Shown: in pieces, positions 1-14,100 of the stretch
How the letters are laid out: every line of letters starts with the position of its first letter
Position numbering within the stretch: position 1 is the first letter of the stretch
Origin: Pyrocephalus nanus
Taxonomy: Eukaryota > Chordata > Aves > Passeriformes > Tyrannidae
Assembly: GCA_038380795.1 (NCBI GenBank)
Contig: CM076280.1
Coordinates: forward strand, 11,527,001-11,591,000
DNA length: 64,000 nt
Reading direction: 5' to 3'
The notes under the pieces: generated by a model
Databases searched by the model: none
What the model saw: the letters and a program-made list of their open reading frames with translations, nothing else
What the model was told of the DNA's origin: nothing
Program-made: the position numbers and the translations under genes

Positions 1-250
1 TGGTCACTCCCAAGTTCCCTGCCCTGGACAGCCCCTTGTGTGTCCATATCCCATCTCCACACACCCTGCTGGGTGCAGAAATGGGGTCAGCCCCCATGGT
101 AGCGCTCAGGACAGCAGTCAGGGCCACCCCATCAGAGGGAGGTGACAGGAGCAATGCCAGGAGCATTAGAAGAGCTGGGCTTTGTGTCCATTGCGGCAAC
201 ACCAGCCAAAGGAGGTGAGACCTGAGCTTCCCCCAGCAATGCTAAGTTTA

Positions 251-303
251 TGGCTGGACAGTCTTGAGGGTCTTTTCCAACCTAAATGACTCTGATTCCA
301 TGA
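251..303 (+). mobile_element. CR1 LINE 3'-end fragment
   Basis: The segment reads like the CR1 3' terminus: a 'tggctggacagtcttgaggg' style start, then 'tcttttccaacctaaatgac' and a run resembling the degenerate 'gattcc/gattct' tail. Only about 50 bp survive, so this is an old, heavily 5'-truncated copy on the plus strand. The assignment rests on recognising the consensus-like end, not on an alignment. Confidence 0.55.
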
Positions 304-331
304 CTCGACTCTCCCTCCGCCCCCTCTGCAG

Positions 332-687
332 GTCCCCCATGCCCCCAGCCGCTGCCCCAGCTGCAGGATGGGGTCCAGGAGCAGGAGCTGCCAGCTCCCA
401 CGGACACCATCCGCTCCGGGCCGTGCCTGCTGTGCTGGGCAGAAACATCTGGTGCTGCTGAACGTGTTCCAGGGCACAGGGCCAGGGCTCCCCCCGCAGC
501 GCCACCAGCCCCGGGCTGTGCCCCGCAGCCAGCCGGCAGCTGCGCCTCCGTCCTCCTCCCCACCCGGGAAATTATTTATTTGCTGAAGAATGGCTTTTCC
601 CAGGAAGCTGCTCCAGTGCTGAGGGACATCTTCAGTTACAAGGAACAAATAAACAGTGTGAGCCTCCGAGGCCCTGACGCTCTGTAA
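332..687 (+). other. Possible terminal exon of an unidentified + strand gene
   Basis: A pyrimidine-rich tract ending in CTCTGCAG (324-331) looks like a splice acceptor. The frame starting at 334 stays open for 117 codons, to a TAA at 685-687. A second frame stops at a TGA near 583. An AATAAA at 647-652 could be the polyadenylation signal of a gene entering from the left, and would favour the earlier stop. I recognise no domain in either frame, and high local GC makes long open frames easier by chance. This may be coding, 3' UTR or neither. Confidence 0.2.
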
Positions 688-2948
688 ACACCAGTGCTAA
701 ACCCAGGGCCGGCACCGGGACCTGCGTGGGGTCAGCACTGGGGAGTGCAGTGTCCTCCAGGACAGGGCTTCAGGAAACCCACCCCACACTCCCAGCACTG
801 TGCCAGAGGGGGACAGGGGCCACACTGCCTGCAGTGACACAGGGGTGATGCTGTGTGGTCCCCTCAAAGCCAGCACAGCACTGGAGTGTTCTGGGGAGCG
901 TGTGGCCCTTTGCTGGGGGTTCTGCCATTGGGCACCTCTCCCTTTGGGAACCAGCAAGGCTGGAGAGCCTATGCTCAGCCCCAATAGCAGCAGCTTTTGC
1001 CAGGGAGCTGGGGCAGCACAGCCATCCTCTGGGGCAGGCTGGTAAAGTGGGAACCAGCACAGATTACTGGAGACATGGCCAGAACAGGCTCAGCCAACAG
1101 GAACAAGCATCTTCACCCGTGCCCTGGAGGGAGCTCATCACTTCACCTGTGTGTCCACTCAATCAGTGTGTTGTTCCCGGTCACTTAAAGGGCTCTTGTC
1201 TCTGGGATGTGTCCCGTAACAGCACAGGGCTGTTCTGATGGAAGGGCCGGACTGGTTGGTTTTGCCATCTGGCTACGGGTGGATGGAGTAATTCAGCCCC
1301 AGGATTTAGTGCCAGAACCTGTTCATCTCCTCAAATGGCTGCTGTGGGCTGTGCACAAAGCCTGGGCTGTTCTCCCATACTGTTCCCACTTCAGCACAGG
1401 ATGGCTCCTGGATTTTCAGTGCCTGCTAATTAGCTGGGGGCTCTTCCCCATCTTTTCCCCCCCTTGTTACTGGTTGGCACTCAGTGATCTGTACTGGCTG
1501 AATCCTGGAGACAGCAGATCCTCTCTTGGCCGCTCCCGTGGCTGGGGTGGAAAGGGACACCTGGAGCACACCCTGACAGTGTCACCGGACTCTGCAGCGC
1601 AGTTTGTGCCGTGTGTGCTTTGCCGTGTTGGGAATGGCGGCAGAGCCATCGGGCTGTTAGGGCAGCACAGGGCACACCTCTCCAAAGAGGAGCCCAAATG
1701 CATCCAGGCACGACATGAGCTGGGCCAGCAGCTTGTGCTGCTTGTGGAGCAGCTCAGGGCTGGCCACAGCAGGAGATGCAGAGATGTAACACAAAGCCAT
1801 TTGTAACCCTGCCTGCCTTCCCGGGAATACGGCCCGAGCCAAGGAGCCAGTTCCCACACGCAGCACGCCATCCTACGGCACGCTCTGGCAGCCTGGGCCC
1901 AGCGCTGTGCCAGCCCAGGTCCCCTTCACTGCCAGACACGTCCCATCTCACCCCGAGCTCCCAACAAAGCCCTGGCACAGCCCTGCTGACATCACGGAGC
2001 TGCCACTCCTCACAATGCCGCCATGTAGGGGAAATTCCCTGAACCGCAGGCAATTAGGCCTCTCTTCACAAAACTTGCTTGAAGCTTAAAAATCCTTCAT
2101 TAAGTGAGAAGAATTAAGATCTTTTCCCTGAACAGAATCTGGATCCCATCTAGGAACTCCCTAATGGGTAGGGAATTTTTCACGTTCGAATGCGTTGGCT
2201 GCACTAACACAAACCAGGAGTGCTGAGCCCTCACGCTCCAGCAGCACTGCAGAACTCCCTCACAGCAGAACCAAAAAAGGCCTTTGGAACTGCAACTCCA
2301 TCTTGAGTCCCTAAGAACTCCTTGAGGGACAAAGTCAAGGCATTTAACCCTTGCTGTGCTTTGCAGGTGGAAGTGTGGAACTGTGAGGCCAGGGATGCCC
2401 TGGGGGTTCAGAGATGCCACCCTTGGAGCTCAGAGTCCTGAGCTCACCTGCTCTCATCAGTGTCCACACCCAGAGAGAGCACCTGGGCTGAAACTACGGC
2501 CTCCAAGGGGGTTCTTGGGGCCTACAATGAGTTGGCCAGAGATCCAAACCAAGTGCTGACAGAATCCTTCAGGTTCCCTGAAGATCCCTTAAGCCCCTCA
2601 GCAAATTTGTTTATTTCTGTTAACACTTAAAGACTGACAGAGGACAGAACTTCAAATATTTACTCTTAAGCTACTGATATGATAGATATTGTCGGACTGC
2701 AAACATCGGTGAAAAACTTCCATTCTAAATCAGTCTCGGGTTAAATTATTTTTAGATGCCAAGTTGAACAAACCTCACAGATCTGCACCCCACTGCCTGC
2801 TCCACAAAGAGGAAAATAAGCTGCTAGCTCTGTATTTTCAGTAGCAAACACACTTTCTGTGAATCCTCCCATGTCCCTCCACAAAGCTGGTGACTTCTTT
2901 ACCCACCAGTGCAAAAAACCACCAGTGACACTTGCAAAGCAAACTGCA

Positions 2949-2954
2949 TTTAAT
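2949..2954 (-). terminator. RPL35: RPL35 polyadenylation signal (ATTAAA)
   Basis: On the minus strand an ATTAAA hexamer lies 10 bases after the RPL35 stop codon. This gives a very short 3' UTR, as is usual for ribosomal protein genes. Cleavage would be expected near 2930-2940. Confidence 0.7.
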
Positions 2955-2964
2955 GAGCCCCGGG

Positions 2965-4189
<1,225 letters not shown>

Positions 4190-4210
4190 GGCGGCGGCGC
4201 GAGGCGCGGG

Positions 4211-4225
4211 CCGGAAGGACGGAAG
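4211..4225 (-). promoter_or_regulatory. RPL35: Pyrimidine-rich 5' TOP-like start tract and ETS core of RPL35
   Basis: On the minus strand, 22-36 bases upstream of the ATG, the sequence reads CTTCCGTCCTTCCGG. A transcript starting at the first C would carry the 5' terminal oligopyrimidine motif typical of ribosomal protein mRNAs, which places them under mTOR/LARP1 translational control. The plus-strand CCGGAAG in the same element is also an ETS-family core. The start-site assignment is inferred from sequence alone. Confidence 0.5.
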
Positions 4226-4758
4226 CTGTGGAGGGACAGGGGCGGTGCCGCGGCCGGGCCGTACCAACAAGGTCCGGGCGGGGGGAGCAGCCCGCGCCGC
4301 GCTCCCCCCGCGGGCCGGGCAGTGGAGCGGGCCGGGGCGCTGACAGCGGGCGCGGGAGCGGTGGCGGCCCCGGGCGCGGGGGCTGTGTCCCCGCGGGAGC
4401 GGCGCCGGGCCGGCCCGAGCTGCAGCTGCCGCCGCCGCCCTCTCCCGGCCGCCGGAGCCCTGGCGGAGCGCAGCCGGTGTTCCTGCGCTGGCCGAGGTGC
4501 GGCACTCTCACACCGGCAGCGGTGGGGACGTGACGGCGGGCGGGGCGGGAGCGGCCGCCGCGACGGAGCGAGACAGGATCAGGGGCAATGCCGTGCGCGC
4601 AGGCGGCTCCGCAGCACACACAGCACACGCACACGGGCTGACAGGCGGACGGGCAGCCGGTGCCGGTGTCCGCGGTACCGCCGCCGTTTCCAGGCAGCCG
4701 CCGCGCCTCCCCGGCCGCGCGCGGGAGGGCGGGGCCTCGCGATTGAGGACTGGCGCGG

Positions 4759-4803
4759 CCAATCAGAGGGCTGGCTCGCCGCCAGCCCGGGCGCTCGGCC
4801 AAT
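4759..4803 (+). promoter_or_regulatory. SCAI: Paired CCAAT boxes (NF-Y type)
   Basis: Two CCAATC motifs sit at 4759-4764 and 4799-4804, both on the plus strand and exactly 40 bp apart. They lie roughly 40-100 bp upstream of the probable SCAI transcript start. Paired CCAAT boxes at a few helical turns are a classic NF-Y arrangement. Binding itself is inferred. Confidence 0.55.
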
Positions 4804-5128
4804 CGGCGCGCGCGGGGGCGGGGCCGGCCGGCGCGGACCGGCGTGAGGCGGCAGCCGCGCTCCCCGAGCCTCGGCGGCGGCGGCGCTGCGGCCGCGCCCG
4901 CACCGGCACCGGCAGCGGCAGCCGCGGGGGCGGACGGTGAGCGGGACCGCCCGGCAGCCCCTGCCCCGCTCCGGCCCGGCCTCCAGGTGCGGGGGGCGGA
5001 GCGGCGGCGCAGGCGGGAGCAGGGCGCGGGCGGGGCGGCGGCGGGGGCGGGCGGGAACGGCGGCGGCTGCGGGCGCCTTGGGGCAGGCCCGGCGGCGGTG
5101 CCCCCTCAGGGCGGTGTCGCCCCCGCAG

Positions 5129-5173
5129 AGCCCCGGGCCCGGCGGATCAGCCCCGCCGTGAGCGGGAGCACAG
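5129..5173 (+). other. SCAI: Candidate SCAI first (or second) exon end, in frame with the conserved N-terminus
   Basis: A CCCCGCAG acceptor-like site precedes 5129 and a strong CAG|GTAAGG donor follows 5173. Read in the frame that joins to the next SCAI exon at 14973, it gives QPRREREH, then R across the junction, then IEFALKEIM. Human SCAI has PPRKRRSR followed by TEFALKEIM at this point (from memory), so the reading frame looks genuinely coding. No AUG occurs in that frame upstream: a TGA lies at 4938-4940 if the exon is continuous. If an upstream exon ends at 4936 (CG|GTGAGC), the frame stays open through 4801 and still has no AUG. Confidence 0.5.
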
Positions 5174-8100
5174 GTAAGGCGGCAGGTGCGGGCGGGGCCG
5201 CGCGGAGGGTTCGCGGTGGGTGCCGCGGTGCGGGGGCTGCGGGGCCGGGGCTGCGCGGGGCCGGGGCTGCGCGGGGCCGTGCGCCCGCTGCCTCCGCCGC
5301 TAACGGAGAGCAGGGACGCGATGTGACACGTCTAATGCTTAGGCCTGGATTGGCGACGTAGCTGAAATAATTCCCCGAACGACCCCCTCTTTATTAACTT
5401 CTCGGTTCTCCGCGCTCCCCTCCCGCTCGCTCCGGGCGAGGCTGAAGGTGTTGAGCCTGCCCGTGACAGGTACCTGCATCCAGCGTCTGCAAACGAATCC
5501 GGTGGGACGGAACGGTGCAGGGTTTTACAGGGGCACTCCGTGCAGTGCTGGATACCCAAATTGCAGGTTTGATGGAATCATTGGGGGTTTGTTCTGATTT
5601 TAAACTTTTGTTGCGGCAGGTCTCTCTCCACCAAATTCTTTTTTTTGTATGGAGAAATTCTGTGCATAATAGGTGACGTGAGATGCCCTTGGGGACACAA
5701 GCTGGATGGTTATCATGTTGTGTCATCCCCCCCAAATTTCTTGCCCTATTAAAATGTCCATAACCAAAGGCTGTTACAGGTAAAACATTCAGGATTAAGA
5801 CTGCAGGTTTTCAGCTCTGGGTCTGATCTCCTACCACAGAATAGGAGCTGTTATTGTCGAAGTCTGAATTGCTCTTCTTTCATTTAATAACCAGTCTCCA
5901 AGCTTCCATGCCTAAGCTGTGTCTGGGCTAAGCAATTCTAGTCCTCCAACCTGCAAAATGGATCCCTTAATGTAAAAAATCTGTAGCTTTTGCACAAGCT
6001 GTGCAAACACAACCTGTAATTCATGGCATCTTGTCCAAGCTAATGCAAAGCAGCGCTGTGGGACCATATGATGACTAAAATGTGAGTGTGTCTCCCAGCA
6101 TGTGTGTGCTTCCCACTGCTCCTGTGAGCTGCGGGGCTGCCGGGCGGGTGGCCGCCTTTGGAAGTCGGGGAAGATCATCCCGGTGTGGCTGCTGCTGTGG
6201 GAGTTTGCGGGCGCAGTCCCTGCCCGGTGTCTCTCACCTCACCTGAACCCGTGGCGTGGCGGCTGTGCTGTCCCTGGCCCAGGCTGTCAAGGGAGCAGTT
6301 CAGGAGCCCGACTGTCAGTTGTGCGTGTAGAAAAAAGATCCTTCGTTTTCAAATCAGATTAAGTCAGTCTCTTTTAAGATGTTGGGATAAACTGGACCGT
6401 AGTTTCTGTTGATTGAAAGAAACAGTCACTTCACCAGGAGCAAAGAGTGTAATTCTGGGCTGCCAAAGCACTACAGCCGGTGCACACAAATGTGATGGCC
6501 AGGTTATTTACTGCAGGAAATAGAAGAACCATTCATAGAAACTGTATGGAGAGAAGAAATATTTTATTGTGCTGCAAAGGAGATTGTGATCATTGTTTTA
6601 TTTCAAAATATAAGTACAATACAGCATCAAAATTCATTTGGCAACCCAGGCTCCTTAAAACGCGGGGGATTTTAACACAAAGATGTCTAGTTGGACTTAG
6701 CTCTGTGTGTAAGAATGATACTGTGTTCTGTGCTCATCATGCTCTGTTGAGAAACTTGATCTACAAGTGATAAAGATGCTGGAAGTGCTTTCCAGTGGGA
6801 GGAACACATAGCTTGCCTGTATTGTTATTAATTTCTGTGTCCCTGTTTTATTTCACGGAGGCAAGTAATAAAAACGGAGCGTAACGATTCAGAACATCGA
6901 GAAGCTTCTAATCCAAGGCAGTTCTGCATTGAAATCAGATGGTGGTGTCCACAGTGTTGCACTGGGGGCACAGATTTGGGGAGGTGGGAGCTGGGGCTGC
7001 AGCTCTCCCTCGCTGTGCCAGTGCTGTTCCTGTCACATGCTGCGGCTGCACAGTCCCCTGCTCGCACTGCAGCTGCCTCGCTGCCGTGTGCCACTCACAT
7101 CTCCCCTCTCCTTGCATCACTTGTATTCTGGTTTAGCTCTGTTGGCTTTAAATGGAGTTGATGATCTGCTGCGGCACAGATGGAGAATGGGAATTCATTG
7201 GATCATCTGGACACGTTACTTTGTTGGCTTATCCCTTATTGTGCAGGGTGTGCTTTGGGCAAGGAAGAGCTCTGGTGTGAAGGTCTGTTCTGAAGGGGTC
7301 TTACTGCACAAAGGGCTGAAATGGAGCTGATTTTAAACAAAAAACCTCCAGTGCCCCCCTGCCAGCCCTCAAAGCACACTGCAGCTCTTGGGGTCTCAAC
7401 CTGGGTGTTGATGGCTTTTTTCACGGAACTTTTTGCAGTTCTGATTTTTTCATAAAAGTGTTCTGTTGGAGCGATCTTTGTAGAAGGAAAATCAAGACCT
7501 GTACATGCAGGTTTTCTAATAATTTTGCTTGGTGTTCTTGCATAAGAACATTCTGCAGGCTTGGCTTTTGTAGCTGACCTGCTCTCCTTTAGCACTGAAA
7601 CTCTGTTCTGGATATGTAGTTTTTAAACAGGCTGGAAACAGAGGTATGGAATGGGGTATGTGTTGCAGCAGGAGGAAACAGTTCAAAGAAGTGGACCAAA
7701 TTGTGTGTGGGAGCTGCACAGAGGGTCAAATGGAGGTCTGGTTCTGTAAAGTATGTAAGGAGGTTGCCAACACAAATATTACCTTGCAGTTTACATGTGC
7801 TGAGAGAAAGCAGCACAGCCCTGCAGCAGGGATGGAACAGAGGAACCATCAATCTGGATCCCTGAGGATGTCAGTCAGGAAAGGAAGTGTGTGATGGCAG
7901 AAAGCCTGGATGGAACTGCAGGTTTAGACGACTTGTTGGTTGAAGTATTTTTAATTATTGCTATTAATATAATGGAACACAGAGTGGAGGCTGAATTTTT
8001 TAAATATAATTAAAGCAGAAGTCAGCAGAGGGATTTCTCTGCTGTGAGGCAGAGGCACGGTCCAGCAGCAGTCTCTGCTCAGGAGGGTGAATTCCCAGAG

Positions 8101-11100
8101 CGATGATACTCTCCGTGCAATTCCCAGCCTTGCTGGCAGCTCCCCCAAGCACTGGTCGGGAGGGAAGAAGTGAACTGAAGGGATCAGAAGGCTTTCCCAA
8201 GCTTGTCCTGCTTTTTCCTTTGTCGGAGTACGATTCCAGTTGGAAGGCAGCCACTGGCACCTTGGCCAGGGATGGGAACAGTCTGCAGAGTGTGGCGAGA
8301 GCTGCCCTCCAGATCGGGCACTGGCCTCAGCTGCCATCCGGGCCGGCCAGTAAATCATTGGCTCGCTGGAAAGGAGCCTCTCTGCCACATTGCTGTACAA
8401 TGCAGCTTGATGCTTGCTGTTCCATTTTGAATTGGTGAATTAAACTCTTTAAAAATGAATCAAAGAGTTAAAACATCAGTCGTTGGAGGAAAGAAAGAAA
8501 AAAATCTTTCTTGCAACTGGGATGCTTTTCAGGAACTTGGCTGCTCGGGAGGCGAGAGGCATGTGCTTTTCCGCCCCGCTCTAGGTGATGGCTTAGTTCA
8601 AGGGGGCCCAGATTTGGCTCAGTCAACAGTTGTGTTGGCGTCTTGCCATCAAATGTGCATAAAATGGAGCTGACTGCAATTCCCTGCTCACTCCAACATG
8701 GAGGGGCAGCCGGAGAGACCCGAGGCCCGCGGTGCCGTGCCGTAGGTTGGCTTGGGTTACCCTGGGCTGCGTGATCCCTGCAGCACAAGCTCTTGCATTG
8801 TGACTGGATCCTTGCTTTTGAGTCCCTGGGTTGTATTTTGGTCTCTTGTCATAACTAATGCATTTCAGACCTGCTTGTGCCTGTGCTCCCAAAATCTCTC
8901 TCCCTTCTCACAGTGGCTTACGTGCTTTTCCAGCTGCACGAGGTTCATCTCTCGCCTGCAGCCTCTTCCTATGGTTCTGTGGCTTATGTGCGTTACCGCA
9001 AAATCAAGATAAAACACAACTGGCATTTTAGCTGCTCCAAAAACACTGTGTGTAAATAAACCACTAAATAGTTTGGCCTGTGAAATGTAAATACACACAG
9101 CTCACTGCCACAGCTGATGGTGTTTTTCTGTCTCCCTTCTACCCTCCCACCCTGCCAAGAGTGGGCCAGCCTGATGTTCTTTTTTCTCTTGCTCTTTCAT
9201 ACCATTCAAATGACTGCTAAGTACCATGTAGGTGGTATGCAGGCACCACGACAGATTCATGATTTGAATTTGGATAGAAGGAAATACTTGCATCCTCTTC
9301 CACATTGCTTCTGCACCATCTTTTGGAGATTCCTGGGCTCCGATGACCCAGAAATTCTGCCTCGGTCTGACTTTGAGCTCGAGCCCGTTTTTAGTAGCGA
9401 TCTAGTGAAGTCAGTAGAAGAGTAGAGGCCCAACTGTGATGACATTTTTAGCCTGTGCCCTTTGTTCATCCTATACACAAAAGGTCGTGAACTGCAATGA
9501 AAAAGGGATCACAGAGGGCACAGAATGGACAAAAGTGGAACAAATTACCAGTGGCAGAAACATAAAGAAGAGAAGCGAAAGTTTTGTGTTCTGAAGGCAA
9601 TTGAAGAGGGCCACGTGCATCCCATGGTGAGATCATGTCTCTTGTATTCAAAGTGAGTCTGCCCAGAGTGAATTCAGAGTCTGCTGGTGAGGTGTGGCTT
9701 CCATGATCTCAGTGTAGGAGGCAGGAAGGGACTACATGGTTTCCATGGTGTGATGTTAATGAGCACCTCTGCGTTTCTCTGGGAGAAAAGATGCCAAAGC
9801 TGCAGTTCTGGTTACAGACAGGTGTGCTTGAACAATAAAGGGACTTTTGAAGGCATGTGAAACAACTGAAAAGCCTGATTCTGTAGACAAAGCACTTATT
9901 TGAGGCTAAAATAATGGGATTGCCACTGCACGTTGGATATTCCAACTCATTTGACTCGGAAGGGGGTTGAATTTGTTGGCTGTTTCCCTACAGGGAGTAG
10001 TGAGACTGTTGCTGCTGACTGTTCACAGGTAATGCAGAGGTGACAACTCACCTTAACTCCAAGGTCTTAATGTGAGACAGTGTTTGCAGATCTTCTCATC
10101 TTCAGTATGCTGAGGAGGGAAATACACATTCATGTGAAAGTGATAAACTTTCAGTTTGCAGTAATCAAATGTGTGTAACTTGTACAAGCCCTTTTCCTGG
10201 TGCATTCCGTGTGTGTCCCTAGGGCAGTGAGCAGAGCTGGGACACAAACACACCGCCTGTGCTCCAAGCTCGCCCTGGGCATCGCTGTCTCCCGGGACTG
10301 AGCCCTGCCAGAGCCCAGGTGTGGGCTCAGCCTGCTCCCAGATGCCTCCTGCAGCATCCAGCGAGCTGCTGGAAGAGGAGCTGGGTGCATCTGGGAGAGC
10401 TGCAGCCACTGCAGTGCAGACGTGCCCCGAGGTGAACAGCGTTTGGGATGAGGAATGTCTGTGTTCGGTTACAAATTTTACTAAAAACCTTAAAATAAGA
10501 AAGAAATCCTTTTCCCCTGCCATGTATTTTATGAAGAAATGGTTTGATGTATAACTGCTCGTTGCCATTCCCTCTGAAATCCTGACTCCAGCAGGCTGTG
10601 AGGCTGTTGGTGCGTGTCTGGGGGAATTGCTATTTATTTTTCCCAGTGTTTCTTGGGTAGAACTGAGTGGTGTCTCAGGAACTTCAGGACAGTGGGTCTC
10701 AGTGGAGAATTAGGTATCCTGATGAGAGGAGTGAATTTGGGTTCTAATGAATTTTGTGTTGCCTGAGGCTCTGTCAGGACTAGCACTCTGAGCAGATCAC
10801 ATGGAAACACACAGATGGTTTTCCCAAAACGTGCAGGGTAGCTTTGAAAGAAAACAGGAGACAAGTGTGCCAGCCTGTAGAAGAAAAGGAGAGGCAAATA
10901 GAGAGCCAAGGTATATATCCTGCTTGATGCCAGTAAGATCAGCTGGTTTTTGGAGGAGATTTGAGAAGTGACGGTTCCAGGCGTTGGGGATCAATGATCA
11001 AGAGCTTCATTTTATCTGTGTTGTTATTTTTTGGATAAGAAATAGATACCAGCTGGGTGTCTGGCTTTGTATCACGTCCCCTTTTGGCAGTGATGCTGTG

Positions 11101-14100
11101 GGAGATGTGTCAGGATGAAAAGTGGAAGGAGAGCTGGTCTCTGACTCAAGGTTTGACAGCTTTAAAATCCTGATAGACTGGAATGCGTTTTCCACCATTG
11201 GTTTCTGTGGAGAGCAGTTCTTGGTTTGGGGAGAATCCTGTATCAACAAGATGTACAAAGAGTGTTTGGTTTTGGTTTTTAGTACCACTTGCATCTCGAA
11301 GTGAGGAGTGGGAAGCATTTGAAAACCAGTCAAGGTCCCACAGCTGAGCAGAAGTAATGGCTTAGAAAGAGGCAAGTGGATTGTACGAGTGCTCTGTCAG
11401 GAGGTCAAGGTGCCATGTCCAGCCAACTCTGCTGTGCAGCTCTGGGAAACTGCTCCTGGTTCTGCCTGTCTTCACTTCTCTACAGAGGTTGTACCCTGCA
11501 GATATCTGCCCAAGCACTATGACCTACAGTCACACTGAATCTTCAGTGCCCCAAGGTTTTATTTGTTTGTACGTGTCAGGTGTAGAGTTATAACCTCCCT
11601 CTTCTGCCAGGCAGCTCAGTGTGGGTTACAGTGAGCCTGGCTCTGTAATAAATCTAAGAGGATGTGTCTGTAATACATTTATTTAACTATCCATGCTGCA
11701 CTTGCATTGTCAGCTTGATTGCCCTGAACCAGAGCGTTCCTTCACCGCTCACCAAGCCTGCCTTGCTTTGCAGGCCTGGGTCCTGGGGTAGGGCCAGTGG
11801 GGAGTGCATACCATTGACTTCAGCACTTTTTCCCTTCCAGCTAAGCCTGGAAAACCTTAGCCAAAAGACGGCAAACCACAGGGAAGTGGAGATGTGTGTG
11901 ATGTAAGTGACATCTGACTTTAGAAACACTGGCCAGCACCACCAAACCTCCGTCCTGTCCCGTACCCTCCTCCCGCTGCCCTTCGGCTCCAGCTGCTGTG
12001 TGTGCCATCCTCTGGGATGGCTCTAAAGCTCTGCCACCCAGGGTGCTGCAACGGGGTGAATTCGTAAAATCTGTGGATGTAACTTAGCAAACCTAATTAA
12101 CGTAGACTTAGCAAACCTGGAACCTTGTGTTCTGAGAGTGTGTTGGAAGAACCTGGCACGCCAAGTGCGAGGCTTGGCTAGCACCATTTTTCTGCCTTGT
12201 ATGGCCCGAGGAGTTGGCAAAATCTTTGAGAGAATAATAAGTTCTGCTGGAAGTCACCATTTTCTGACTTATTTTAAGTCTTTTAAACCAATGTTTCAGT
12301 GTCTTGTTTTGCAGACTCTGGAGATAATTTTTTTTAACATGTGCTACTTAAGAAAAATTGTCATGCAAAACAGCCCAAGAGTTTCTTTTGCATGAAAAAA
12401 GCAAAAAGCTTTAAACACAGAACAAAAAATAAAGTAGGTGATATTCCTGGTATAGCTGGGCTGTCAGAACTGGTAGAACTGTCTGTTTTGCAGACGGGGA
12501 GCACAGATCCATGGGGGTAACTTCAAGTATCAAAGGGAAGGAGAGATCCCTGTGGATATACTCCTGGCTGCATTTTATTTATATTGTTCATTTGGAGCTG
12601 TGCAGTCCCTGAGGAAAGGGCGATGTCAGGAGCTATATTCCTCCCTTTGCTGTGCCCACTTGCTGTTCTAATAATAATTCTCCCTCCTGTCTGTACTGCT
12701 GCTGCATTACAACACAGTCCTTAGTGCAGGGAGCACCTCCTCCTCTCCTGAGCTGCTCCTGATAGTGGCTCTTCCTTTGTACACCACCAAATACCACCCC
12801 CTCCGCAGCATGATAGGCCAAAACCAGTGCATGAGATACCTAATTTTATTTTCCTTCTCTGTCAGCTGGAAAAGCCAGTTTTGCCTTTTTTTCCTGCCTT
12901 CTAACACCTTTCAGATTTGCAGGCTATGGATTTTCTAGTGTGTCTTCTATTGATTGCATAAATGGCCTCTTCACAGTGGGTCTGGTGGACCTCCTCCACG
13001 TGAGAACTGCTTGGTTTAGAAAAAACAAACAAAAACCAAGTTGGTTTTACTTGCCTGTGTTAGGGCTGACACCGGTTCTGTTGGCAGTGGTTGGGGACGT
13101 TGGGGAGTGTAACTTAAGGGTAACATAAAATAAAATTCACTTAGCCATGAGATTAAAGGACACATACACAGACTGTGTGAAACGTACTTTGCCATTTAAG
13201 CAAGCTCCTGAATTTTTGCAAATGTGTCTGAAGCTGCTCTGGAGTGCCTGGATTACCACGCGGAGCGCGCAGAACCCTCGGCCTCGCCGCAGGATTTAGG
13301 TCACCCTTGCTGCGAAGCACACAGGACCCGGGGTAGTGTCCTCTTCTTGGAATTCCTGAATCACCTCCTGGCTACTTCTGACATCTGGTTTTTAGGTCTG
13401 GCTGTTCACTTTGATCTGGTTTGTTGGTGCTTTAAGTACTCGGTGTTTGTTCCGTGCTGTGGGAATGTGAATGTTGGCAGGTTTGGGGCACAGGCTGGTG
13501 GTTTGCAATGTCCACTTCCTGCTTGCCTGGCTCCTGCCAAAGCTTGTGACGTCTGGGTGGTATGTTTTGGGCTCTGGCACCCATCTGGCAGTTACCTGAC
13601 AATACCAAGATACTTCCTGCCTTTTTCTGGAGCTCCTTGAGGAGTGGTTTGTGCAGTGCCCCCTTGCCTTGCACTGGTGCTCTGGCTGTCACGTGGGTGT
13701 GTAAAAACAAGTGGATGGGTGCTGCATCTTGTCCAAACCGGGAAATCAGGAGACTGCTTGGTTGGCAGGATGGCTCCCTAACTTGTCCCAAAAGCTGGGG
13801 GGAAACTGCCAATTTCTCCTGCTTTTGGTAGCCATGAAGTGTTTGTTCAGGCAAGTATTTCTGGAGCCTCTTTGGTTATTGTGAAGGTTTTTTGTGACAA
13901 TTGCTTGAAAGATGCTTCTGGGTTCTTCCCAATGGCTGGAAGGAGTTAGCTTTGCCATTTCCTGGCTTCAGTTGGGACTTGTAGTAATTATTTGTGCAAA
14001 TAGCATCCAAACTGAGTTGCTGCACAAATGGAAACTTGTTGCTTAAAAAAGCACTCACTAGAACCACTAGAGAAGCTGATGAAAGTAAAAGCTCTGCATT

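Larger units (their letters stand above)
1..2939. other. Intergenic / flank left of RPL35
   Basis: No convincing protein-coding gene is seen. The open frames here are short and overlap on both strands, as expected for GC-rich non-coding DNA. The stretch contains a CR1 3' scrap (about 251-303) and a candidate terminal exon (332 to about 670), both listed separately. From about 700 to 2940 I see only unique, moderately GC-rich sequence. In human, WDR38 and OLFML2A lie on this side of RPL35 (from memory), but I could not match any WD40 or olfactomedin-domain peptide here. Confidence 0.5.
4190..5180. promoter_or_regulatory. Bidirectional CpG-island promoter between RPL35 and SCAI
   Basis: The block is extremely GC- and CpG-rich and lies between the divergent 5' ends of RPL35 (minus) and SCAI (plus). 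No TATA box is evident. It includes the TOP-like RPL35 start tract, two CCAAT boxes facing SCAI, and a strong CAG|GTAAGG donor at 5173/5174 that probably closes SCAI exon 1. The long open frames across it reflect GC richness, not genes. Confidence 0.75.

Noticed and set aside
9117..9425. 102-codon frame in SCAI intron 1 ending with a protein-like DDPEILPRSDFELEP segment
   Set aside because: No recognised family or splice context, and the N-terminal half is low-complexity hydrophobic sequence. Most likely chance.
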